Notes: generated from the sequence alone by a model not told the origin. DNA of 64,000 bases from Rhodeus uyekii (GCA_037043235.1 JAWRVZ010000054.1:1882001-1946000), one strand, 5' to 3'. Numbered from the stretch's first letter, positions 33,594-46,063 are shown. A program made the numbers and translations.

Positions 33594-34221
33594 GTTTTCT
33601 GAATATAAAGTCTGAAAGTCTCCTTCATTTCTTCAGAGTTTAACACAGATTCACAATAGAAACACATTCAGACTTACTGAAGATCATCACGTGTGCACAC
33701 ACATGTTCCTGTGACAAACACTGTGTGTGTGTAGCTGATCATCTGATGTGTTTGTGTGTGTGTGTGTGTATGTGTGGAAACTGAAACACACACATCCTCC
33801 AGACAATCACAAGCTCTGCAATGTCGACACAACAGAAGCTCTTCTCAATCTCTCCCATGAACATTAAACACTAACAAGTCTTTCCCTTTTTCATCTCACT
33901 AATTAAAAATCACTTCATTTCATCATTTACTCTCCCATGCAAAGCATTCTGGGAGCCGGAAATCCCCTGTCCATTTTCAGCAAAGCTACAAAAACACAAC
34001 AGAAATTATTCATGTAGTTTCAGTGCAAACGTATTATGTAAACTAATGTTTTACACATTTAAATGGATTTGCAACTTTGTTACAGCTCATGTTCGGTCAG
34101 AAACTTAAACGATTGCATTTTATTGAGTAATTCAAACTTATAAATAAGGTGGACGTTTCAATAGACGGACAGTTCTGCTCTTCTGCATTCAGAAATGCGT
34201 TAGAAGCTCTTTATCCACAGC

Positions 34222-34222
<1 letters not shown>
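33594..34222. other. right flank of the provirus
   Basis: Ordinary sequence with a short (GT)n run around 33750-33775; no gene seen. Confidence 0.35.
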
Positions 34223-34271
<49 letters not shown>

Positions 34272-34308
34272 CTCTCACACACACACACTCACACAAACAC
34301 TCTCTCTT

Positions 34309-34341
<33 letters not shown>

Positions 34342-34342
34342 T
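34223..34342. repeat. (CA)n/(CT)n compound microsatellite
   Basis: (CA)n 34223-34268, CTCT and CA blocks, then (CA)n to 34342. Confidence 0.95.
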
Positions 34343-36014
34343 ATCACTTCAGATTCCACTGAAGACAATAGAGTTGATATTCAGCTCACGTCAGTTGAAC
34401 GTTGACTCAGTTCAATAACAGTGTAAAGTTATTATGAAGTGTGTGAGACATCACTGATATTCTCACCGGCTGCAGCGTCACAGAAACTCTTGCTTTCACA
34501 CCGTCACACACACACACCTGTCCGGACGCTCACCAGCGGCGCAGAGCATGATATGTTGTGTGTGCATGAACGAGTCTATATTCAGCGATATCACACAACA
34601 GTGTTTCTGAACATCATGACTGCGATTCACACTTACAGATCGACACATTTAAAGAGCACTGGAGAAATTTAATGTACAGGAAAACGAGCTGTGAGCTTTC
34701 TCAAATAATCAGGTTTACAGAAACACCTGAAATGCTCATAGCAGCTCAAATATAGACCAACGTAACAAAATGGAAGAAATACGGAGCTGAGAGCGAACGG
34801 TGATCTGAAGCGAAACGCTGACAGACTTTCAGAAGAGCTTTGGCTGAAACGGGAGGAACTGCCAAGACTTCAGCGATCTGCAGTGCGTTCACAGGCGCAG
34901 CCTCCCGAGTGCTTCCACACACACACACGCAGAACTCATTCCTGCTCGATACACACTAGCAGAAAATACCTGAAAACTTTTGGGAGGGAAAGCTTAGAGA
35001 CAGAAATGCAAGTTTTACTGCAAACATCTCAAAACTCAGCCATTCCATCTGTGTCATAGTGTGTGTATGAGTGCATGTATGAGTGTATGTGCGTTTATGT
35101 GTGTGTGTGTCCCGCACACATCATCAGTGATGAACACGAGGCCTGTAGCTCGAGGAGAGGCTGATTCACTCTTATCTCCCGCAGCAGATCCACACACAGC
35201 AGGTTTATCTGAGCAGGTGATTCTCTTGTGATTATGATTTTGTTGTCATTCCTGGCTATTGTTGTTAATGCTGTGAATCTGTGTTGAGCAGCATGTGCAC
35301 TGCTAATAATGTAACGCCTGACAGCTGACCTGTATTGTGTTGTGTGTGTCTGTGTTTTGTGTTCCAGTTGTAATGATGGAATAGGACTGAATTCATTAGG
35401 ATCCAACCATACAACCTGCTAAAAGAAGAAAAGAGTGTCTCTCTTTATGAGGATAAGCTGTGTGAAAATTGCAATCAGAAACACAAGGCCAAGGGCCTCC
35501 AAACATGTTTAGAGGTGTGTGTGTGTGTGCAATAATGAATCAGATATTTTTTTGTCAAACCTTTTCTTCTGCTCCTCCCTGCGGTGTTTCGGCATGAAAG
35601 CTATAGATGTGGACAAGCATCTGCAGTCTTCAGTTATTAAAGACAGTCATCGCCTCTTCATCTTATTTCTCTGAAGGAAAGGAAACCTTTTAAAACCTTC
35701 TCATCTTCCAGCTGAAGTTTTGTCAGCCGCTCGACGCCGCATGGGTTCCCAGGAGACATTTGCTATTGAAATGGCATTACATTCTTGTTATAATCTTTAT
35801 AATCTCAAAACGCCTTCCCTCAGAGACACAACAGGTTGACTTCATTCATTTTCCAATTGTCAGAAGTGAATTTCTCTCCTGACTCAGGATGTTTTGTCAT
35901 TTTGAGTATTGCGGGTATGTTCTTCTCTCATATAAGAACAAAACCGCTTTAGGGCCATTGTGTTATAAAATCATGTATGCGTGAGGCTCAATAACCTGAG
36001 CGCTGAGGATGTTG

Positions 36015-36054
<40 letters not shown>

Positions 36055-37923
36055 CGGGGTTAGTTTTTGGGATTCTTGCACTGACTTCTTTTAGAAAAGG
36101 GCATAAAGTTCAGCAGATTTATTCAGAGACGGAGGACTGACCATCTGTAGAAAATGCAATGATCAATTGCTGAGAGCCAGACGCCTCTTTAATGGCTGGA
36201 TCAGAGTGGAAATCTGGTTTTTCGTCTGATTTGACCTGAAGAAGCTGCATCTAAAGCATCTGCTGTCAGATTTTATTGTTGAAGGCCTTTGCCGTCGGGA
36301 TGAAGTCCTGACAAACCATCTCGCGTTCAGGAGCAGCACTTGCATGTGTAATGAGAGCAGAACCGCTGCCGGACTCTGCCTTTAGTCGGACGGGTATAGA
36401 TCGGCTTCACATCCCGAAAAACAAACAGCAATGATCAGCATCATGTTTAGCCTGCAATGCAGCGTAGACGATCATGTGATTGGGCTGAAGTGTGCGATCG
36501 GCAGCTCTCGTGTGAAGCAGCCGCATGAGGAAGCGTTGATCTGTGATGAGCTGTTGCACTGTGTTTATGACTCTGTACAGCTAAGCTCTTTTCATTTATT
36601 TGGGGACTAAGGGATCTGAGCATGAATAATCCCTTCATGAGTACGATACTTACAAAAGGCGTTTGTTATATATGTATTCATATCCGCACACACTCTCGTT
36701 GGCAACACGGATCGAGTTGTTTTGACGCTCACGCCACCAATGCAATTAGGATTCTCCGTACGCCTCCGTGAGGAACCTGGTGTCTGCGTGTCAAGGACAC
36801 GAGCTGAAGCCCGTCCACAGCGGCCGAAGGTCTGGCATAATGAGATCTCAGGCACCGGTGATGAGTGTCAGATCCTCATCCTCAGCGTCTGCAGACAAGC
36901 TTTGGCCGGGCCGCACGCCACCTGGAGAGGCTTAATTAGGAAACAAACCCTCTGACGGCTCAGAAGACGCGCCATCCGTCACTTTTGTCCCCTGACCAGC
37001 TCCGCTCCTGCAGGTTGTAAAAACCATCCGTAGATTCAGAACAGTTTCCGGAGGAGGAATCCTACATGTCCTGCTACTGTTGCTGACGCTCACATCCATA
37101 ACTGGATCCCACCGGGATCACCATGTGTTTGTTTTTGCCAAACCATCGCGTAATAATCACTGCAGCTTCTGTGGTGAAAGAATATTATTCCCACTGACAC
37201 AAATCAAGATGACAAAAGATTATCAGTGAATAATGACTTCAGTTGTCACATCATACGGCCTCAGATACACAGTGTTAAATCTGCGTGAGCTTGAGTCTGT
37301 AGATCACGACGGCTCTTTAGGTTTGCAGGAACTACCGATGATAAAGTTGCCGCTGGTGTTGAGCTTTGCTCTTAACTTTTAATGAACTAGATTCAAGTAG
37401 GTTCAGTTGTTGGGCTCAAAAATCAAGTTCAGATTCAAAAGAGTTTAATTTGCACAAACACACAAAGAAGTTTCTGAGCCTAAACACATGAACACACAAA
37501 CACACAATACAGGCAATAGAGATCAAATGCAAATGAGCAGGATTAAGAATAAAAAACAACAGTAGTATACAGAGCAGACTTGCATATTCTGTACTGAATA
37601 AATATGCATTTGCATAATAAGTATGTACTTATCAATGCCCAGCTGGCAGAACCTGCGTGTGAAAACTGAACTGTAATCCCAGGAATCGAGGATAACGGCA
37701 GGAGAGATTACAGAAATAAACCACAGAGAATCACTGGTTATCCCGCGTATGTTTTTATATGTTTGCCGTTTACATAGACATAGACAAAAGTTTAACATTA
37801 GAATTTTTGCGCATATAAAACTTAAGCATATCCCCGGTTTCACAGAGCAGGTTTAAGTTATCTCTAAAAGCACATATGTCAGTGTCACAGTGTCTCATCA
37901 CTTCCTGTTTCCTCCTGTAGGGG
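34343..37923. other. 3.6 kb without recognised genes, one (GT)n
   Basis: Contains a (GT)n tract at 36016-36052 and short GT runs near 35095 and 35515. No exon, RNA gene or transposon end could be supported. Confidence 0.35.
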
Positions 37924-38664
37924 AGCGTGGGGCACAAAGTAACGCGGGGTAAATAGTAACGCAGACTTTTTAGATAGTTGCACAGGATTAAATATGATGT
38001 ACTAACAGGCTTTTCACCACACTGTTTGCACACGTCTTCTGGCCATCTTTTGAAAAATTTCAGCAAAGTTTGGATGAAAACCACAGGAAAAACTCTTTTG
38101 GCAGCATGATTACATTTTTTGTTATAGTTTTTTTTTTCGGTTTTCAAAGAAAGGACTAACATACTTTCACACAATCTTATATTGTTATGATTACCATCTT
38201 CTTGGCTAAAAGACGGTAGCATTTTGAAAGATGTGAAAACCATAGTGACTGCTAGCCGGTCCTGAGGTAAACACGACATCGCTGGGTTAGTTGTACCCCC
38301 GCATGTTGCATAGCCTACATCAATAATCAGATATTTTGCATTGTATTAATCTATTAAACAATTTTTCAGACTCAACTTTTTTAAATGAATAAAAATACAT
38401 GAATGAACATGCATTGAATAACATGCGTTACAACTAACCCTCTGTCTGTTACAACGAGCCCCACTCACGGGGTAAGAAGTAACATTTTACTCCTGCCGCG
38501 TTTGGCGATACTGCACAGAAACAGTAGGCCCGACGAACATGAAAACAGTGCTCATTTATAGGAGAGGCTTGTTTGTTGTTTGTATAGAAATATGGTTTGT
38601 GTAATCCTATTACTTTGTTCATTATTTGTCCAAAACCGAAAAGTGTTACTTTGTGCCCCGCGCT
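37924..38664. mobile_element. 741-bp element with 20-bp terminal inverted repeats
   Basis: The left end AGCGTGGGGCACAAAGTAAC (37924-37943) and the right end GTTACTTTGTGCCCCGCGCT (38645-38664) are inverted repeats at 19 of 20 positions. Related subterminal words recur inside (GGGGTAAATAGTAAC near 37955, GGGGTAAGAAGTAAC near 38470, AACTAACC). No transposase frame is recognised and no clear target duplication is seen, so the superfamily is open. Non-autonomous DNA transposon is the best reading. Confidence 0.65.
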
Positions 38665-39896
38665 TTGTTTCTGTCACATCAGCTGCTCCCTGTGTGTTTG
38701 TACCCTCATGTTCTCCCGTGTGTTTGTCGATTGTAAACGATCCCGTGTCCGTGTATGTTTCTCCATGTTTCCTATTTCTTCCAGTCATCCCGAGTTTCTG
38801 TTTGTTTATGCACAAGTGTGCCATTTTTGTTTATTAAAGATAAACTTTGTCATTTCCACTACTCACGATTCCATTACAGTCAGTAATGATTCTTTCTAAA
38901 CATGTTTATAAAAGCCTAATCCTGGCTTAATCTAAAGAGACGCTTATATGTTTATGAATCATTTTAAGATCACAGAATATTGAATGAATTTAACGATTTC
39001 TTTCTTACCACTTTAAGGGCCAGTAAATGTTCAAATAAATAAATTCTCTCAATGTTAAATTATTTCATCATTTACTTTTTATTTGCCATGGGACGGCTGA
39101 TAAAAATATTTATATGCTGTGTATTTATGTGCAGATGTTTTATGGTTCAGAAGAGGTTAGTTTTCGGCTCCTGCTGGGTTTGTATCTGCAATAAAGTGTT
39201 GCAGTAAACGGTAAAATCAGCCGTTCCTGTGAATTAACACAAACGCGATCCGGCCTGAGGAGAGTGTGTTTTGTTCTGCGTGTGAAACGTTAACAGCGTT
39301 AGTTCTGCCGCTGTGAGGAGATGTGTGTGTCGGTGATGTTACATTTTGAGCATTTTTTTTCAGTGTATCTGTGTGTGTTTGTCTTTAAATTCCTTCTCTT
39401 GTGAACTTGAGTTCCTCTGATTGTTTCCTGAGTGTGAGATAGTGGGGCTTGTCATGATGCCGAGCACAAATCAGCAAATACAGCAATCAATGAAGCTGAA
39501 CGCGAGCCGACGGCTTCCAGCTTGGCAAGAAAAGGTGAGAGTGATTAACGGAGTCGTTGTCGTGCCGCGGCCCATCATTATCGGCACACGCGTCCTGATT
39601 CACGCCGTCCACCTCAGTGTGAGAAACTCTCACAACACTCGTTCAGAGCAACAACACCATCACAGTTCAGCGACTTTATCATGAAGACGCCGCAGAACTC
39701 AGAGAGTCAGTGTTTCCAGCCGTGTGTGTGAAGCATGAAGCCCTGCAGCAGACACTATCCGTTGTTTTCACTGACGTCACAAAATCTACACAATTACCCA
39801 CCAGGCACTGCGCGCTGCACTGTCAACTGTCAAGATACTACATATTTGTAGATTGTAAATCAAAAACAATGAACATAAGTGACTTCTGTTGTGTTT
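38665..39896. other. unique sequence upstream of the interrupted exon
   Basis: No gene or repeat recognised. Its last part may hold the promoter or 5' UTR of the exon starting at 39897. Confidence 0.3.
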
Positions 39897-40019
39897 ATGA
39901 TGGATACAAGCGGTGGAATGAGGACAAGTTACCGCGATTCTCTACCAGGAGATGTACGTACTAGATACGACCAGAAGATTTCTGCGATCGGAGGTGTTGA
40001 TCCGTATGCTTTGCCAGAT
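39897..40019 (+). pseudogene. left half of a coding exon interrupted by the Ngaro-like element
   Basis: The ATG at 39897 follows an in-frame stop at 39876 and opens 41 codons ending VRTRYDQKISAIGGVDPYALPD, immediately before the element. This resembles the RxxYxxKLxxIGGxDPYE block of large fish and invertebrate proteins with SWIM-finger and YqaJ-type nuclease domains, some of them mobile-element derived. The other half lies 6.16 kb away at 46180. With the element in place the frame is broken. Naming the family is from memory of such proteins, so only moderately sure. Confidence 0.6.
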
Positions 40020-40177
40020 ATGATGTTTTGTTAACAAAGTTCGGGAGGAGCACGTTCAAATGATTAATACAATCAACACGTCATCAGCAATTACTCCTCA
40101 TCCTATCAGCAGGAGAGGAAGTACGTATATATAGACACGTTTGACTCACCTACAGCTCTTTGACATTTTTCGGCATC
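40020..40177 (+). repeat. split direct repeat A1
   Basis: 158 bp from ATGATGTTTTGTTAACAAAG to TTTTTCGGCATC, repeated at 45852-46009. Contains TATATATAGAC, a possible TATA element. Confidence 0.9.
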
Positions 40178-41062
40178 TCGACAGTTTACGGCATTGTGGC
40201 TCCGCCTTCTGGTCGCTATACACCCGAAATCGAGCTCCACTCGTCAGATGGATTCTCCACGAAAACCTCCGGACCCAGTAGCGATCCCCATCCGCTCAAC
40301 TCTATGCTAACTATATTATATCACCCTCAGCAATACATCACGGGTGCCAGACCAAACAAACGGGTCCTAAGCAACAACAAGCAACGCACAGTAAGACTTG
40401 AGGCCTGTTCTCGCCACCAAGCAAACATCCGTATCCAGCAGCTCTACATCGGCTTTAATCGCTCCTGCCATTGAGAAAGGACGATAAAGCTGGTCGAGCT
40501 ACAAGCTCGACTCTCAGGCAATGCCGCTTCCTTCCTGCTAGCCAGGCCGCCGCCGCTGCCGCGAGCCTCAGCAGACCGCGCTGCAGCTTCAGCTCACACT
40601 CTCTCTGTCCGTCAGCTCACACAAACAAGAGCAGCTGTAATCCTTCCCGGCGCTTTTATTTTGCATCGCTAAATCACGAGCAGTTGTGCCTCTCAATACT
40701 ACTGTTCCGGGGAACCCACGTCTGAGATGTAATTGTTCTAAAGTAACGCGCTGCTTCCTCGCATCTCAAGCAGTAGCGCGCACCGAAGCCAGATCGCGCG
40801 CAGTACAGTCCGATCGCACGCGCCACTTCAGATCGCGCTCATTACAGTCGATCGCGCGCTCAGCCGCCCACACAAGAATCAAGTACTTATTGCCAACGCT
40901 GCCTTGTTGTTTCAACTTAATCGGCTATTAAGTGGACTCGCCGGAAAGAAACCATATGCACTTTCTATTTTTGAGCGCTTTCTCTGGCTCAGCGCCAGCC
41001 AATGTGTTCAAATCTAGCAGGCGATCATGTGATGCCCCGCCTTTCGCCACATTGTCCAAGAA

Positions 41063-41785
41063 CAGGGGCAGCCAACCCGCATGCGGCTCTTTGACTGCTT
41101 TCGCAGCTCTCATCCGGCCCGCTGAGACCTTTTTGTCTACAAAAACATAAATTACATGTATCCTGCCAAGATCAGCCGCCGCTCACGTGGACATGATGTT
41201 TTTACCGAATTCAAATAGAGGCGCGCAAAAGCGCGTTCCCTTTCGAGAGTAGGAACGAGATGTTTAATGAAATGCATTCGGGAACTCCTCCCCTTCACGT
41301 CATTTCTGAAACTTTATGGATAACAGCAGTTGACAACTGGCCAATCGTAGCGCGATGCAGATCTGGCTGCCAGACGGTATAAATATCTTAAATAGCATTT
41401 CCTTCATACTTCTCTAAACGGAATATGATAAAATTACAGAGGTTACGATAGTAACCGGAGACGTTTTCCAACCGATCACTACATTACCAAGCCGCTGCTT
41501 ACTTTTATACTTCCTGTCACCGTCAATGAGATGATATACCGTTTTTCCCGCATATATAATCCACAGACGCATTGTCTCTGTATGCTTGCATAGCTCGTGG
41601 GTTGCCATATGTAAAAAGTATTAAAGAATTTATTTATAAACATATTAAATGTGTGATATATGTGCGAGACCTTTCTAATGTCAAAAACCCCATCAACAAA
41701 TGCGAATTTAACAGTCTTTCATGCGGCTCCGCAGCCACGAGCTTTATTTTGAGGCTCATTATGCTGAACAGGTTGGCCACCCCTG
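41063..41785. mobile_element. hAT-type non-autonomous transposon inside the Ngaro-like element
   Basis: Left terminus CAGGGGCAGCCAACC and right terminus GGTTGGCCACCCCTG are inverted repeats at 13 of 15 positions and match the hAT CAGGGGTGGCCAA consensus. The flanking octamers TCCAAGAA (41055-41062) and TCCAAGAT (41786-41793) form an 8-bp target duplication with one mismatch. The 723-bp body has no transposase frame. Confidence 0.8.
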
Positions 41786-42439
41786 TCCAAGATTGAGATG
41801 TACCAGTTTCACGATAAACTCTTCCTCCCAAGTTCCTTCATTGTATCCCACTGTCGAAAGGAGCTCTTGCACTCAACAAACACTGCAACCGAGCCTCCAA
41901 CAACACCACGCGGTCACCAGCTCTTCCGCTCCGTTGTCGCACCCTATGACGCCGAGGCTTGCCTTCACCTCCACCATCAAGACATCCACCTTCTTGCCCA
42001 ACTTCCTACGACACCTCAGCACTCGTATCAATAGTGTACCTAACTTTTCCCCTATGTTAGGCCTGCAGCCCGCCCTTCCGATCCTAGTGTGAGGCTGCCT
42101 CCGCAAGTGGCTTCGCCCCTGGCCTTTCCCACCTAATTCTCTCCACCATGCTAATTCTCCTTTCATCCCGTTCTCTGCTATGCCATTCCACAAACACTGC
42201 TGCTTAGAACCACCTCTGTCGCCAACAACAGTTGAACGCAAATCCCAACTGAACTTAAGGCTGCTGCCACCAGAGGTGGACCTATTCCCAACCAGTACAT
42301 CAATATTCAGAGTTGATATTTATCGACGCTAAATGTTCATTCTTCAAGCTTCCGCTTCAAACCACTCCCTCGGAGGATTACATGTGGAGTGGAAAAGTTC
42401 AAGACTTTCCACTCCACATGTGGTCTGCTCCACATGGTC

Positions 42440-42715
42440 TCTACCCACTACCACCGACTCGTAGTGCATTCCATTAACACCAAGAACTTCCAAGCCAGCT
42501 TCACCATGGGTTACCTAGGTGAAATCTACTTCTCACTGCCGAAACCTAATCCTCTGCTCATCAAAGGCATATCAAGAACGCAACCCACCAGCTCAGACAC
42601 CAGACAACCAATCATGTTGGAAATCCGTATCCCTACTCTCCGCCAAGGATTCTACCCAAATGTCGTCCGACCACTCAACGCCATGGTCGAGCCATATAGA
42701 TTCCAGTTCCTCTGA
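42440..42715 (+). pseudogene. tyrosine-recombinase-like fragment of the element
   Basis: The frame 42389-42715 contains LLIKGISRTQPTSSDTRQP followed by a Leu-rich stretch. This resembles the L-K-G-I-x-R-x-x-P..D.R.PIT block ahead of the catalytic part of DIRS/Ngaro recombinases. The R-H-R-Y catalytic residues are not identifiable, and the frame is short and overlapped by another, so it is decayed. Confidence 0.45.
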
Positions 42716-43195
42716 TTCCATCATCCAACCTCAAGCCAAATCCATCCATATTCTGACTCGTCAGCGCTGCACAACGAAAGTAAGAGAGACCAAACTGTAA
42801 GGCTTTCTTACTCCAACAGCAACAATCCTTCGTTGCCAACCTTCATTTAAGAGAGCAGGCCAAACTCCCATCCGACCCACTCTTCACTGAAGACTTAAAT
42901 CACCCCACCACATGTCGTGTCCCAAAACCAGCAGATCTAAGCACTGGGCCGCAGGTCTTCGGAAGCTTCAGGAGTTACATTCGATCAAATCAATCTCTCC
43001 AGAAAAGGCTTTCACCGCCTCAAGAGACAACAGAAGCAACCACGGCTGTGCAAGGCCTTTTCCCAACAGTAATACAAGCATTGCGCCGCTGGTCTCCAGA
43101 AGCTTTCAAGAGCCACATCAGACCAAACAGATCGCACATTCAAACAAGGTCTTCTGTTAAGCATCAGCTCCTCCCCACTTACAACTTCATGGCCA

Positions 43196-43395
43196 TTGCT
43201 TCCATTGCCGCAGCACTGACACTCCCGCAGGAGCAAGCTATCTCTAACTACCACTGCCGCAGCAGTGCCGCTCCCGCAGGAGCAAGCTCTCTCTAACTAC
43301 CACTGCCGCAGCAGTGCCGCTCCCGCAGGAGCAAGCTCTCTCTAACTTCCACCGCCGCAGCAGTGACGCTCCCCCAGGAGCCAGCTTCTAATTGC
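43196..43395. repeat. paired-hairpin repeat, array 1
   Basis: Four copies of a unit of about 46 bp holding two neighbouring inverted repeats with the same loop: CACTGC-CGCA-GCAGTG and GCTCC-CGCA-GGAGC. The last copy has GCTCCCCCAGGAGC. Confidence 0.9.
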
Positions 43396-44415
43396 ATCTG
43401 ATATAAATTCAACTGTCAATTTATAATTGAAAGGTTTTACTCATGCTTTTTACAAACCATACTGATTTTGTTATTTCTTGAGTGTATTTAGACGTCTGTA
43501 ACCAAAGTAATTTCAAGACTCCCTTTAAGTCTATGATAAGCTTTATAAGTCTATGATATTTGGATGAACCCCTGCTCAGGGTTTATTCAAAGCCAATAAG
43601 TTTGTGAACTTTCATAAACTTTGACATTCCGATCTCCAACAGGTAAGTTTGTTTTGAAATTAAATATGTAACATGCATCTGATATAAATTCAACTGTCAA
43701 TTTATAATTGAAAGGTTTTACTTATGCTTTTACAAACCATACTGATTTTGTGATTTCTTGAGTGTATTTAGACGTCTGTAACCAGAGTGATTTCAAGACT
43801 CCTGAAATTGAAACTGAAAACTGAAACTGAAACACTGCACAGAACTCCCACTGCCGCAGCAGTGACGCTCCCGCAGGAGCAAGCTCTCTCTAACTTCCAC
43901 TGCCGCAGCAGTGTCGCTCCCGCAGGAGCTAGCTCTCTCCAACTTCCACCGCCGCAGCAGTGACGCTCCCCCAGGAGCCAGCTTCTAATTGCATCTGATA
44001 TAAATTCAACTGTCAATTTATAATTGAAAGGTTTTACTTATGCTTTTTACAAACCATACTGATTTTGTTATTTCTTGAGTGTATTTAGACGTCTGTAACC
44101 AAAGTAATTTCAAGACTCCCTTTAAGTCTATGATAAGCTTTATAAGTCTATGATATTTGGATGAACCCCTGCTCAGGGTTTATTCAAAGCCAATAAGTTT
44201 GTGATCTTTCATAAACTTTGATATTCCGATCTCCAACAGGTAAGTTTGTTTCGACAGGTAAGTTCGTTTTGAAATTAAATATGCAACATGCATCTGATAT
44301 AAATTCAACTGTCAATTTATAATTGAAAGGTTTTACTCATGCTTTTTACAAACCATATTGATTTTGTTATTTCTTGAGTGTATTTAGACGTCTGTAACCA
44401 AAATAATTTCAAGGG
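43392..44415. repeat. about 250-300-bp direct repeats between hairpin arrays
   Basis: GCATCTGATATAAATTCAAC followed by ATTGAAAGGTTTTACT and TTGAGTGTATTTAGACGTCT recurs at 43392, 43674, 43990 and 44289. Some copies extend through CCCCTGCTCAGGGTTTATTC to ATCTCCAACAGGTAAGTT. Hairpin array 2 (43846-43990) lies between the second and third copies. Confidence 0.9.
43846..43990. repeat. paired-hairpin repeat, array 2
   Basis: Three copies of the short unit, the last again ending in the CCCCCAGGAGCCAGCTTCTA variant that closes array 1. Confidence 0.85.
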
Positions 44416-44434
44416 ACTAAAACACTGAACAGAA

Positions 44435-45630
44435 CTCCCACTGCCGCAGCAGTGACGCTCCCGCAGGAGCAAGCTCTCTCTATCTTCCAGCTCTCTCTAA
44501 CTTCCACTGCCGCAGCAGTGACGCTCCCGCAGGAGCAAGCTCTCTCTATCTTCCAGCTCTCTCTAACTTCCGCTGCCGCAGCAGTGACGCTCCCGCAGGA
44601 GCAAGCTCTCTCTATCTTCCAGCTCTCTCTAACTTCCGCTGCCGCAGCAGTGACGCTCCCGCAGGAGCAAGCTCTCTCTATCTTCCAGCTCTCTAACTTC
44701 CACTGCCGCAGCAGTGACGCTCCCGCAGGAGCAAGCTCTCTCTATCTTCCAGCTCTCTCTAACTTCCACTGCCGCAGCAGTGACGCTCCCGCAGGAGCAA
44801 GCTCTCTCTATCTTCCAGCTCTCTCTAACTTCCACTGCCGCAGCAGTGACGCTCCCGCAGGAGCAAGCTCTCTCTATCTTCCAGCTCTCTAACTTCCACT
44901 GCCGCAGCAGTGACGCTCCCGCAGGAGCAAGCTCTCTCTATCTTCCAGCTCTCTCTAACTTCCACTGCCGCAGCAGTGACGCTCCCGCAGGAGCAAGCTC
45001 TCTCTATCTTCCAGCTCTCTCTAACTTCCACTGCCGCAGCAGTGACGCTCCCGCAGGAGCAAGCTCTCTCTATCTTCCAGCTCTCTAACTTCCACTGCCG
45101 CAGCAGTGACGCTCCCGCAGGAGCAAGCTCTCTCTATCTTCCAGCTCTCTCTAACTTCCACTGCCGCAGCAGTGACGCTCCCGCAGGAGCAAGCTCTCTC
45201 TATCTTCCAGCTCTCTCTAACTTCCACTGCCGCAGCAGTGACGCTCCCGCAGGAGCAAGCTCTCTCTATCTTCCAGCTCTCTCTAACTTCCACTGCCGCA
45301 GCAGTGACGCTCCCGCAGGAGCAAGCTCTCTCTATCTTCCAGCTCTCTCTAACTTCCACTGCCGCAGCAGTGACGCTCCCGCAGGAGCAAGCTCTCTCTA
45401 TCTTCCAGCTCTCTCTAACTTCCACTGCCGCAGCAGTGACGCTCCCGCAGGAGCAAGCTTCTAATTTCCACTGCCGCAGCAGTGACGCTCCCGCAGGAGT
45501 AAGCTCTCTCTATCTTCCAGCTCTCTCTAACTTCCACTGCCGCAGCAGTAACGCTCCCGCAGGAGCAAGCTTCTAAATTCCACTGCCGCAGCAGTGACGC
45601 TCCCGCAGGAGCAAGCTTCTAAATTCATTT
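44435..45630. repeat. paired-hairpin repeat, array 3 (66-bp units, 196-bp higher-order period)
   Basis: About 18 copies of a 66-bp unit. Each has the two hairpins CACTGC-CGCA-GCAGTG and GCTCC-CGCA-GGAGC two bases apart, then AAGCTCTCTCTATCTTCCAG. A 64-bp variant recurs every third unit, giving a 196-bp higher-order period through 44.6-45.1 kb. Open frames on both strands (for example 44910-45464 +, 45021-45425 -) are repeat products. Confidence 0.93.
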
Positions 45631-45735
45631 ATCTGCCCTCCCGAACTCACATTTTCCCCCCCCTCAGCCATAACTTCGCAATTCTTTGGGGGGTCATCAA
45701 AATCTTAGCGGCTGTCCGACTAGGTTGCAATTTTT

Positions 45736-45851
45736 GGGGGAGTGCTCCAGGTTCGGGCTAATACCGAGCTCGGAGCCCTCTCCTCGGACAGCTCGCCAAA
45801 TACGCTTACCATCCATTGCTCCTGAATCATTCGTAAGTGTGAACTCGTGAA
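45736..45851 (+). repeat. split direct repeat B1
   Basis: 116 bp from GGGGGAGTGCTCCAGG to GTGTGAACTCGTGAA; repeated as B2 at 46064-46179. Confidence 0.9.
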
Positions 45852-46009
45852 ATGATGTTTTGTTAACAAAGTTCGGGAGGAGCACGTTCAAATGATTAAT
45901 ACAATCAACACGTCATCAGCAATTACTCCTCATCCTATCAGCAGGAGAGGAAGTACGTATATATAGACACGTTTGACTCACCTACAGCTCTTTGACATTT
46001 TTCGGCATC
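45852..46009 (+). repeat. split direct repeat A2
   Basis: 158 bp, same sequence as A1, directly abutting B1. Confidence 0.9.
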
Positions 46010-46063
46010 CCTCCACCACCCCAACTCCTCACACTTAATTGTTCCTATCAAAGTCAGGATACG

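Noticed and set aside
37770..38279. 169-codon minus-strand frame as a gene
   Set aside because: It crosses the terminal inverted repeat of the 741-bp element and has no domain resemblance.
44452..45576. Long frames on both strands in the hairpin array (LPQEQALSIFQLS repeats) as a repeat protein
   Set aside because: Open on both strands and in staggered frames because the unit length is a multiple of three and lacks stops; no flanking non-repeat coding sequence.
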